This document shows, in pieces, positions 25,236 through 32,713 of a DNA stretch of 64,000 nt (within the stretch, counting starts at the first letter, position 1; every line of letters starts with the position of its first letter). The notes below the pieces were generated by a model. That model saw only the letters and a program-made list of their open reading frames with translations, had not been told where the DNA came from and ran no database searches. A program made the translations under genes and the position numbers. This stretch comes from Pyrinomonadaceae bacterium (GTDB lineage: Bacteria; Acidobacteriota; Blastocatellia; Pyrinomonadales; Pyrinomonadaceae). The DNA lies in NCBI GenBank assembly GCA_030841105.1, contig JAVEDE010000027.1:1-64000 (forward strand), written 5' to 3'.

Positions 25236-26953
25236 TCAACAGCCTCCGGGATGAAAGGTTCTCCGGCAGAAGATGTGCGCGGCGTCGAAACTTGCGGGCG
25301 CGGTTGCGCGGAAGCCGCTGCGGCGTCGCGCGCGTTGCGATTGGAAAACGCCATCAACATGCCGAGCATGGCAAAACTTGTGATCAAACTGAATCCTCCG
25401 TGGCTCACGAACGGGAGCGTGATGCCCGTCATGGGCAGGGCGCGCGTGATGCCGCCGATGTTGACGAGGGCTTGAAAACCGATGAAGGCCGTCAAGCCCG
25501 CCGCGCAGAGTTTGGTGAACATGTCGCGCGCGTCAATCGCCGTGCGGACGCCCGCGTTGACGAACACGATCAAGGCGAGGATGACGAGCGCGCCGCCCGC
25601 CAGCCCCAACTCTTCGCCGATGGCCGCGTAAATATAGTCCGAGTCGGCCACGGGGATCACTTCGGCGAAGCCGAGGCCGAGGCCGCGACCCGTCAAGCCC
25701 CCCGACGCGATACCGAACGTGGCCTGCGCCGGTTGGAACGCGATGCGGTCGAACCACACGTCAACGTTCACCGTGTCGCGCATGGCCTCGCTCGATTCGG
25801 CGAGTTCGCGCATGCGCCCGTCGCGCGCGAGCGCTTCGTCGTAGTCCTTCTTCCACCACGACTCGTTCGGCGAGGGCGGGTTGAAGCCGTCGAGCCAGAG
25901 GTGGAAACGCTGCTTGATGCGCGAAGGGAGCGCGGCCTGCACAGGGCGCGAGAGCGTCGGCAAGAGCGGCACTTTCTCCTGCACGTTCGGCGGGAGGGAG
26001 CCTGCGACGAGCACGCCGATGACGAGCACGACCGAGCCGACGAAGACTAAGAGTTGCGGCCAGCGTCGGACGGCGACGAGGTAGAGCGTCGCATATGCGC
26101 CGCTGAAGACGAGCATCTGCCCGAAGTCTTTCAACGCGAAAAACGGGATGAAGGGAATCAACGCCATCACGACGAGCGGGATGATCGCCTGCGCGCGGGG
26201 CATGCCCCAGTAGGTCTTGGCGAGGTCGCGGTAGTAGGCCGTCAGGATTCCGGCGAAGCCGAGTAGGAAGGGAATCTTCGACGGCTCCCACGGCGTCATG
26301 TTGCCGAGTGCCTTGCCCGCGCTCGAAGTGATAACCGCCGCCACGAGCGGCACGAGCGTGATCAGTACGATGATGAAACTGTGCCGCTGTACGAGGTTGA
26401 GGAAACTGTCCTGCACGCAGAAGTAGTAGGCGACGGCGAAAGCGAAGAGCGCGAAGATGGGAATCCAAGTGTAGCCGGAAGTGAGCACGCGGCCGACCGT
26501 CACGTCCGACTGTTCCGCGGCCTGATTGAGCAACTGCTGATCAACCTGTTCGCGGTTGGTCGAAAAGCCGAGCATCTTCTTCTTGTCGTCGTCGTAAAAT
26601 TTATTGATGAAGCGCAGTCGCTGCACCTGCGTCTTCTCGGCGCGCGCCTCGGCCTTGTTGCGCGAGCCGTATTCGGGGTCGCTGTAGAGGCGATACTGGA
26701 CGAGCATGCCCATCGAAAAGAGCAGGATCGCCGTCGTGTACAAAGCCCAGTTGCCGCGAAACTTCATCTGCCGCGTCAGCCAGATGACGAGAAAGAAGAC
26801 GGGGACGTAGAGCAACAGATCGCGCACCGCGCTCACGGTCGAGGGCTGGTAGCCGCGCAGCAGGGCGGCGCGCGTCACCGCCACGTAGCCCGCGATCTGC
26901 AAGCCGACGATCAGCAGCAGGATGAAGAGGTGTGTCGAGGCACGGTTTTTCAT
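25232..26953 (-). CDS. SEDS peptidoglycan polymerase (FtsW/RodA/SpoVE family)
   Basis: Polytopic inner-membrane glycosyltransferase that polymerises lipid II, 573 aa. Several hydrophobic segments span the protein, with a large polar loop at about 300-385. The conserved late motif reads GLGLGFAEVIPVADSDYI followed by AAIGEELGLAGG, the SEDS signature. It is longer than usual RodA (about 370-450) because of an insert at about 85-145 and the large loop. The class B PBP encoded 101 bp upstream is its expected transpeptidase partner. Whether it serves elongation or division cannot be told from sequence. Confidence 0.92.
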   Translation of the reverse strand: MKNRASTHLFILLLIVGLQIAGYVAVTRAALLRGYQPSTVSAVRDLLLYVPVFFLVIWLTRQMKFRGNWALYTTAILLFSMGMLVQYRLYSDPEYGSRNKAEARAEKTQVQRLRFINKFYDDDKKKMLGFSTNREQVDQQLLNQAAEQSDVTVGRVLTSGYTWIPIFALFAFAVAYYFCVQDSFLNLVQRHSFIIVLITLVPLVAAVITSSAGKALGNMTPWEPSKIPFLLGFAGILTAYYRDLAKTYWGMPRAQAIIPLVVMALIPFIPFFALKDFGQMLVFSGAYATLYLVAVRRWPQLLVFVGSVVLVIGVLVAGSLPPNVQEKVPLLPTLSRPVQAALPSRIKQRFHLWLDGFNPPSPNESWWKKDYDEALARDGRMRELAESSEAMRDTVNVDVWFDRIAFQPAQATFGIASGGLTGRGLGLGFAEVIPVADSDYIYAAIGEELGLAGGALVILALIVFVNAGVRTAIDARDMFTKLCAAGLTAFIGFQALVNIGGITRALPMTGITLPFVSHGGFSLITSFAMLGMLMAFSNRNARDAAAASAQPRPQVSTPRTSSAGEPFIPEAVE

Positions 26954-27054
26954 AAATGTCGGGCAACGTTCAAGTCTAAACTAACAATGGCGTCTGAACT
27001 TCATAACTACCAGCCTTAATCAACAACGACGACTGAAATTCATCAACGCTAACT

Positions 27055-29007
27055 TTATTGTCTGGCCGCAACGGCGCGCGGCGTCGTCCTCGGCTGCGCG
27101 GGGCGCGGCGGCGTCGCAGGCGTCTGGCCGGGGCGCGGTTGTAATTGACGCCCGCCGGGCTGCGCCTGCTGCTGCTGTTGCGGCGACTGTTGCTGCTGCG
27201 ACGGTGTGGCCGGGACGTTTCCGAGCAAGCCCAAATCCTTCGCCTTCAAGACGAGCGCGGCCGCGATGGGCGCGGCGGCCTTCGAGCCGTAGCCGCCGCC
27301 TTCGACGATGACGGCCATCGCGAGTTGCGGGTAGTCGAGCGGCGCGATGCAGAGAAACCAACTGTCAATCCGTTTCTCTTCGGAGATCACGACCTGCCGG
27401 TACTCGCGGATGACGTTGCCGCGCCGGTCGCGCTCATACTTCTTGACGGTCTTCGGCTCGCCCGTCTTCGGGTCGTATTCGGGCACGTCCTTTTGCGCCG
27501 TGCCGGTCTTGCCGCCCGTCGTGATGCCCGCCGCCTGCACGGGGCCGAAGACACCGCGCGCAGTGCCCGACGCGCCGCCCGTGACCAGCCCCATGATGCG
27601 ACGCATGTCGGCGGCCTTGTCCGGCGACATCACCTGATTGAAGACGGCGGGCGGCTGGTTGAACTCGATCTTCGGCTTCATCAACTTGCCTTCGAGGTTG
27701 GCGATGGACGAGGCGGCGAGCGCCATCTGGAACGGCGTCATCTGCCCCGCGTACCCTTGCCCGAAACCTTCGATGGCGAGATCATAGGGGCGCATCTTCG
27801 CGCCCGTCACGATGGTCGCCTCGCTCGGCGCGAGTGCGCGTGCGAGAGCCGTCGTGCTGGTGTTCCAGATTTCCGGCTGGCGGCGCGCGCGCGTCGCCTC
27901 CTCCGGCGTGCCGTATGCGCCGATGCCGATGAGCCGCGCGGCCTGTCCCAGACGCTCCGCCCCCATCTTCACCGCCGCTTGCGCGAAATACTGGTTGCAG
28001 GAAACTTCGTAGGCCGTGTCCACGCCGATGTGCCCGTGGACTTCGCCCGGCCCGCCGTCGTCCATGATCACCTTCGCGCCGGGCTGCGCGTAGTAGCCCG
28101 CGCCGCTGCAAGTGTATTTCTCGTTCTGCGTCCCGGCCAGATACTGCGCGATCATCGTGACGGTTTTGAAGGTCGAACCGGGAATGTAGTAGCTGCGGAG
28201 CGCGCGGTTAACCAGAGGGCTGTCGCGCTTGTCGGCGTCGAGTTTGATCCACGTCGTCTCGTCCTGCACTTCGGCGAGCGTGTAGGAAGGGTTGCTGTAC
28301 ATGGCGAGCACTTCGCCGGTCTGCGGATTCAAGACGACCACCGCGCCGTGCCGGTCGCGCAACTGTTCGACCGCGGCCTTCTGCAACTCGCTGTCAATCG
28401 TCAGGCGCACGTCGAGGTTGGCGGGCTGCTTGATGTCGCGCTCGAAGAGCACGTCAATGGCTTCGGGGGCTGCGCCGCTCTGCACGCCGAACAGCGCGCG
28501 CTCGATCCCGGCGTCGCCGCGCTCCGAGCCGAACAACTGCGCCATCTCTCGATCCATCGGGTACTCGCGCACGATGCGCCCGCTGTCGCCGCGCTTGTAG
28601 AGAGCCAGCGCGTTCTCCAGTTTGCCGGAGCGATCCAGTATCCAGCCGCGCAGAGTTGACTCCGAGAGCCGCCGGTTGCGCAAATCTTTGTAGTTGAGAT
28701 CGGAGAAGCGGTCGTTGCGCTCCTCCGCATACTGCGCCCAGTATACGTGGAAGCCGAAGACGGTGAGCGCGAGGATGAGAAAGAGCCAGCGCAGCGCGTA
28801 GAGGCCGCGATTCGTGGAGGTCGCGCCGAGCCGCTGCCTGACTTCCGTCGGCAAATCGGCGGGCGCGACGGCCGCCAGCGCCGAACGCCGCCGCCGCATC
28901 CCGAACACGAGCGACAGCCCCAACAGCAAGACCATCAACGCCAGCCCCGCCACGTAGATCAAACTCAACAGCGCGGGCTGCTTCTCTGGAATGACTTCAA
29001 GAAACAT
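27055..29007 (-). CDS. Class B penicillin-binding protein (D,D-transpeptidase)
   Basis: Cross-links peptidoglycan. The 650 aa have two predicted membrane helices (about 12-36 and 71-92) followed by the transpeptidase domain. Active-site motifs are Ser278-x-x-Lys281 (PGSTFK), Ser336-Cys-Asn338 and KTGTAQ from Lys499. The C-terminal 55 residues are Gln/Pro-rich. The start is placed at ATG 29007; an ATG at 29055 would translate the heptad repeat into an artificial leader. No PASTA domain is present. It pairs with the SEDS protein downstream. Confidence 0.93.
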   Translation of the reverse strand: MFLEVIPEKQPALLSLIYVAGLALMVLLLGLSLVFGMRRRRSALAAVAPADLPTEVRQRLGATSTNRGLYALRWLFLILALTVFGFHVYWAQYAEERNDRFSDLNYKDLRNRRLSESTLRGWILDRSGKLENALALYKRGDSGRIVREYPMDREMAQLFGSERGDAGIERALFGVQSGAAPEAIDVLFERDIKQPANLDVRLTIDSELQKAAVEQLRDRHGAVVVLNPQTGEVLAMYSNPSYTLAEVQDETTWIKLDADKRDSPLVNRALRSYYIPGSTFKTVTMIAQYLAGTQNEKYTCSGAGYYAQPGAKVIMDDGGPGEVHGHIGVDTAYEVSCNQYFAQAAVKMGAERLGQAARLIGIGAYGTPEEATRARRQPEIWNTSTTALARALAPSEATIVTGAKMRPYDLAIEGFGQGYAGQMTPFQMALAASSIANLEGKLMKPKIEFNQPPAVFNQVMSPDKAADMRRIMGLVTGGASGTARGVFGPVQAAGITTGGKTGTAQKDVPEYDPKTGEPKTVKKYERDRRGNVIREYRQVVISEEKRIDSWFLCIAPLDYPQLAMAVIVEGGGYGSKAAAPIAAALVLKAKDLGLLGNVPATPSQQQQSPQQQQQAQPGGRQLQPRPGQTPATPPRPAQPRTTPRAVAARQ

Positions 29008-29016
29008 AATCTTTAA

Positions 29017-29105
29017 GTGACGAGTGACAAGTGACAGGCGACAAGTTGAAGACAAGCGTTTTGTTTTAACTTGTCACCTATCACTTGTCACTCGTCACTG
29101 CTTTC
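29017..29105. repeat. Heptad-repeat hairpin (GTGACAA type)
   Basis: Left arm 29017-29047 reads as GTGACGA, GTGACAA, GTGACAG, GCGACAA, GTT. Right arm 29068-29098 is its reverse complement with 2 mismatches in 31. The loop is 20 nt. It lies between the FhaA-like and PBP genes of one co-directional run. Confidence 0.85.
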
Positions 29106-29954
29106 TCACTGCTTTCTAAATCTTACTTCGACATCGCCGAAGCCGACGACATCGCCGTCTTCGAGTTGGCGCGCTTCGCCGTAGTTGATGCGCCTGCCGT
29201 TTATATATGTTCCGTTTACCGAACCTGTGTCGGAAACGAGCAAAGTTCCTTCGCGGTTCATCAAAATGGCGGCGTGAATCTTGGAGACGCTCGGATGCGG
29301 CAGCGACAAATCGCAATCCGTCGCGCGCCCGACGCTCAAGCGGCGGCCGCCCGGTTTGAAGTAGAGCGTGCTCTCCTCCGACTCCTTGCCGACGTTGATG
29401 CGCGCGTGAACCGTAACGTTCTTCGCTGCCGCCAACGCCCCCAGTGGCGTTGATGGCGGTGTTGCGCCTGCCGCCGTCGCGGCGCGCTCGCGTTCCTCGT
29501 CTTCGCGCTGCAACTCTTCCTCGAACGCGCCGTAACTCGGATCGACGGCGATGCCCGTGGTGAAAATATCAACGAGCGTCTCCACCTCGACGGGCGCAAG
29601 CGTGCGGAGGCGTTGGTCGTTGATGTGGTCAATGGCGGCGGCGAGCACCTCGTTCTCCAACTCCTTGACCGCTTCGGGCGGCGCTTCGGAATGCGTGCCC
29701 CACTCGATCTTGAGTTTCATCACGTGCGGGGCGATGCGCCCGCCGCGCCGCGAATCGTCGCGCACGCGCTCGTCAATCAAGCGGTTCATGCGCTCGATCA
29801 GGCGGGTCGTGGTGAAACCGCTCTGCGGCTCGACGGCGCGACCGAGCGAGCGATCAACCACCGCGCCGACGCGATCCAGCACACGGCGCAGCAGTCGCTC
29901 GGCCAACGCCTCGTCGCGTTTCGGCGCGCTCTGTTTCTTCTCAGTTTTGTCCAT
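29106..29954 (-). CDS. FhaA-like protein (DUF3662 plus FHA)
   Basis: The 282-aa cytoplasmic protein has an N-terminal FhaA-type region (about 15-140, LLRRVLDRVGAVVDRSLGRA), a charged Ala-rich linker, and a C-terminal FHA domain (about 190-282) with SVGRATDCDLSLP, VSKIHA and GSVNGTYING, the canonical phosphothreonine-binding loops. Actinobacterial FhaA binds phosphorylated wall-synthesis regulators. It is the first gene of the minus-strand cluster, which makes the cluster closely resemble the mycobacterial pknAB locus in content. Confidence 0.93.
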   Translation of the reverse strand: MDKTEKKQSAPKRDEALAERLLRRVLDRVGAVVDRSLGRAVEPQSGFTTTRLIERMNRLIDERVRDDSRRGGRIAPHVMKLKIEWGTHSEAPPEAVKELENEVLAAAIDHINDQRLRTLAPVEVETLVDIFTTGIAVDPSYGAFEEELQREDEERERAATAAGATPPSTPLGALAAAKNVTVHARINVGKESEESTLYFKPGGRRLSVGRATDCDLSLPHPSVSKIHAAILMNREGTLLVSDTGSVNGTYINGRRINYGEARQLEDGDVVGFGDVEVRFRKQ

Positions 29955-30181
29955 GCGAATCTATACGTCCACACGCCGACCCGGTTCGATTTGGTCGCAA
30001 CGCTGCTCAGAATAAACTACGGGCGCGAAAATTGCGCGACGCGGGGGAGGGGATTGTAAACATTTTAAGTCGCGGGCTATTTTAAGGGGAAACGGGGAAA
30101 AGTAAAAAGGGGAAAGGCCGAAGCACGACGTTTGACGCGCGATTCGCGCCTCCGGCGTGAGTTTAACTGCTTACAAGCGCG

Positions 30182-30988
30182 TCAACCGTGGCTCTCAGGT
30201 TGCGCCCGCTGCCGCGCGGCCTCGTAGAGGATGACGGCGAGCGCGACGGCGACGTTGAGGCTCTCGACGGGCGGCTGCATGGGGATGCGGACGCGTTCGT
30301 CGGCGACGCGCGTCTCGGCCGCGTCGAGTCCGCCCGCCTCCGCGCCCATGAGGACGGCGCGCCCGCCCGTCCAGACGAGTTCGGTGTGCGTGTGCGTTGC
30401 CGCGAGATCGGCGCTGACGGTGCGGATGCCGCGTTCGCCGCACCACGCGACGACTTCCGCAAACTCCGCGTTCGTCCACAACGGCAGGCGAAAACTCGAC
30501 CCCATCGCGCCGCGCAGTGCTTTCGGCGACAGCAGATCGGTCGTGCCCGCGGTGGCGACGACGCCGGACGCGCCTGCGGCCTCGGCCACGCGCAGCATCG
30601 CCCCCGCGTTCGCAGGGTTGTTGATGCGGTGCAGGACGACTACGAGCGGGTCGGGGCGAAGCGTCTTTTCAAACGTCGCGCGATCCGTCTCGAAGCGGCG
30701 AGCCAGCAAGACGATGCCCTGCGGCGTTTTCGTGTCGCCGAGCGACGCCAGCACCGCTTCGCTAACGGGCGTGAAGCGCGCGTCGGATTGTTTCAGATCA
30801 TCGAGCAGCCGTGCGTGGCGCGCGTCCCCTGCAAACTTCTCCGTGTAGAAAACCTCCTCGCACGCGAGGCGCGAGCGCGCGGCCTCTTCGCACAGGCGCA
30901 AGCCTTCGATAAAGAGCGACTCCTTCGACGCGCCTTTGCCGACTGCGCGCGCGTGTTGGATAAGCGGGTTGTGGCGGCTCGTGATCAT
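30182..30988 (-). CDS. TrmH-family (SpoU) RNA 2'-O-methyltransferase
   Basis: SAM-dependent methylase of tRNA or rRNA ribose, 268 aa from ATG 30988 (a GTG at 30994 is in frame). The N-terminal substrate-binding domain (about 1-95, SRHNPLIQHAR) resembles the SpoU_sub_bind domain. The trefoil-knot SPOUT domain (about 105-262) shows motif 1 HRINNPANAGAMLR, motif 2 VLMGAEAGGL and motif 3 IPMQPPVESLNVAVALAV. The exact nucleotide target cannot be assigned. The gene is divergent from the receiver-like gene to its right. Confidence 0.92.
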   Translation of the reverse strand: MITSRHNPLIQHARAVGKGASKESLFIEGLRLCEEAARSRLACEEVFYTEKFAGDARHARLLDDLKQSDARFTPVSEAVLASLGDTKTPQGIVLLARRFETDRATFEKTLRPDPLVVVLHRINNPANAGAMLRVAEAAGASGVVATAGTTDLLSPKALRGAMGSSFRLPLWTNAEFAEVVAWCGERGIRTVSADLAATHTHTELVWTGGRAVLMGAEAGGLDAAETRVADERVRIPMQPPVESLNVAVALAVILYEAARQRAQPESHG

Positions 30989-31021
30989 CGTCACCCGGCG
31001 TCAACGCCTGTGCGGCTGAGT

Positions 31022-31050
31022 TTTAGATTGCGCCCCGGCGCGTCTATGAT
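31022..31050 (+). promoter_or_regulatory. Candidate promoter with a palindrome in the spacer
   Basis: TTTAGA (31022-31027) and TATGAT (31045-31050) are 17 bp apart. The spacer holds GCGCC-CC-GGCGC (31030-31041), a perfect 5-2-5 inverted repeat where a repressor could sit between the boxes. It would drive the receiver-like gene at 31137. Confidence 0.4.
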
Positions 31051-31136
31051 GAAATTTGTGCGGCGCAACTTGTGCCCGGCGGGCGGGGCGGCGCAAAAGG
31101 TTACGTGAGGGATAATTTGTGGCGGGGTCATTACTA

Positions 31137-31499
31137 ATGAAGAGACGTGTGCTGGTGGCCGTTGACGATCTTTTTTTCGCGTCGAAGATTCGCGCGACGG
31201 CGGAGCACCTCGGCGTCGAGGTGGTGTTCCCGCGAAGCCTTGAAGCACTCAACGAGGCGGCGAAGGATGACGCGCCCGCGCTCGTCATCGTTGACTTACA
31301 TTTGCAGCGTTACGATCCTTTCGCCGTCGCGCGCCGGCTCAAGGCTGACGAGTTGTTACGCGAGACGCCGCTCGTCGGCTTCTTCTCGCACGTTCAAGTC
31401 GAACTGCAAAGACGCGCGGCCGACGCGGGCTTCGACCGAATCCTGCCGCGCTCCGCCTTCACCAAACGCCTGCCGGAAATTTTACAGGGACAACTTTAA
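31137..31499 (+). CDS. Atypical stand-alone receiver-like protein
   Basis: The 120-aa protein has the response-regulator fold only: Asp10/Asp11 acidic pair, candidate phosphoacceptor Asp53 (VIVDLHL) and Ser84 at the switch position. The invariant lysine of the last loop is replaced by Arg105 (ILPRSAF), so phosphorylation chemistry may be altered or lost. ATG 31137 is chosen to begin MKRRVLVAVDD; GTG 31119 is also in frame and has a nearby GAGGGAT. No kinase is adjacent. It could be a phosphorylation-independent receiver. Confidence 0.8.
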   Translation: MKRRVLVAVDDLFFASKIRATAEHLGVEVVFPRSLEALNEAAKDDAPALVIVDLHLQRYDPFAVARRLKADELLRETPLVGFFSHVQVELQRRAADAGFDRILPRSAFTKRLPEILQGQL

Positions 31500-31511
31500 A
31501 CGCCGAACGTT

Positions 31512-32531
31512 TCAGCCGACCGGCGCGGGCGCGATCACTTCGTGAATCGCGCGCACCTCCGACACGAGTTGTTCGTATTCTGCGAGCGTGAGCGCCTGCG
31601 CCCCGTCGGAGAGCGCGCGTTCCGGTTGGTCGTGAACTTCGATGATCAACCCGTCCGCGCCCGTGGCAACCCCTGCGCGCGCGAGCGGCGTCACCATGTA
31701 GTTCTTGCCCGTGCCGTGCGAAGGATCGATCACGACGGGCAAATGCGAGACGCGCCGGACGGCCGGGATGGCGGCGAGGTCGAGCGTGTTGCGCGTGTGC
31801 TGCGCGAAGGTGCGGATGCCGCGTTCGCACAGGATGACGTTGTAGTTGCCCTCGGCCATGATGTACTCGGCGGCGAGCAGCCACTCGTCGAGCGTGGCGG
31901 CGAGACCGCGCTTGAGCAGCACGGGCAGCGGCGAGCGACCGGCGCGGCGGAGCAGCGAAAAGTTCTGCATGTTGCGCGCGCCGAGTTGGAGCACGTCGCC
32001 GTAGCGCTCGACCAGATCAACGCCGTGCTCGTCCAAAGCCTCGGTCACGATCTTCAACCCGTAGGCTTCGCGCACGTCGGCCAGAATCCGTAAACCCTCC
32101 TCGCCGAGACCCTGAAAAGCGTAGGGCGAGGTGCGCGGCTTGTACGCGCCGCCGCGGAAGAAACGCGCGCCGCTGCGGCGGACGGTTTCGGCGATGGCGA
32201 AAGCCTGCGCGCGGCTCTCGATGGCGCACGGCCCCGCGATGAGCGCGAGTTCGTCGCCGCCGATGGCCGCGTCGCCCACGCGGACGATGGTCTTCTCCGG
32301 CTTCAGGTCGAGCGAGATCAACTTGTACGGCTTGGTGACGCGAATCGCTTCGGCCACGCCGGGCAGCGTCTCGAAGCGCGTCGCGTCAACCGCGCCCTGA
32401 TTGCCCGTGACGCCGATGGCCGTGCGGTTCGCGCCCGGCAGCGTGTGCGCCTTGTATCCGAGTTCCGTGACGACGCGTACAACGTGAGCGACATCCTCAT
32501 CCGTCGCGTCGGCTTTCATAACGATCAGCAT
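31512..32531 (-). CDS. aroF: 3-deoxy-7-phosphoheptulonate (DAHP) synthase, type I-beta with N-terminal regulatory domain
   Basis: Condenses phosphoenolpyruvate with erythrose 4-phosphate, the first step of the shikimate pathway. The 339 aa have an N-terminal ferredoxin-like regulatory domain (about 1-70, [14 protein letters not shown]) as in the Thermotoga enzyme, where it mediates feedback by aromatic amino acids. The barrel shows [26 protein letters not shown] and [11 protein letters not shown]. The ATG is preceded by a GGGAG ribosome site 7 nt away. Feedback inhibition here is inferred from the domain layout. Confidence 0.95.
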   Translation of the reverse strand: MLIVMKADATDEDVAHVVRVVTELGYKAHTLPGANRTAIGVTGNQGAVDATRFETLPGVAEAIRVTKPYKLISLDLKPEKTIVRVGDAAIGGDELALIAGPCAIESRAQAFAIAETVRRSGARFFRGGAYKPRTSPYAFQGLGEEGLRILADVREAYGLKIVTEALDEHGVDLVERYGDVLQLGARNMQNFSLLRRAGRSPLPVLLKRGLAATLDEWLLAAEYIMAEGNYNVILCERGIRTFAQHTRNTLDLAAIPAVRRVSHLPVVIDPSHGTGKNYMVTPLARAGVATGADGLIIEVHDQPERALSDGAQALTLAEYEQLVSEVRAIHEVIAPAPVG

Positions 32532-32547
32532 ATAAATCTCCCAAACA

Positions 32548-32707
32548 GTGACAAGTGACGAGTGACAGGTGACAAGATAAAGCAGCGAGTCGTGAATCGT
32601 AAATCGTGAATCGCGAATAGAAAAACAGGCTTTATCTATTCGGGGTTTGTCTGTTTGCCGGTTATGGCTTTTTCCGACTCGTTACTTATCACTTGTCACT
32701 CGTCACT
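32548..32707. repeat. Composite heptad-repeat element between argS and aroF
   Basis: Left side: GTGACAA, GTGACGA, GTGACAG, GTGACAA units, then a CGTGAAT/CGTAAAT run. Right side: the inverted orientation (ACTTATC, ACTTGTC, ACTCGTC). Two heptad families are mixed within one gap, as at 49998-50165. No gene is supported in this 182-bp gap. Confidence 0.7.
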
Positions 32708-32713
32708 GCACTC

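Noticed and set aside
29008..29055. Upstream start for the PBP; likewise 39853-39921 for tatD
   Set aside because: Both extensions translate the heptad repeat, giving SLVTRH-type residues unrelated to the family N-termini.
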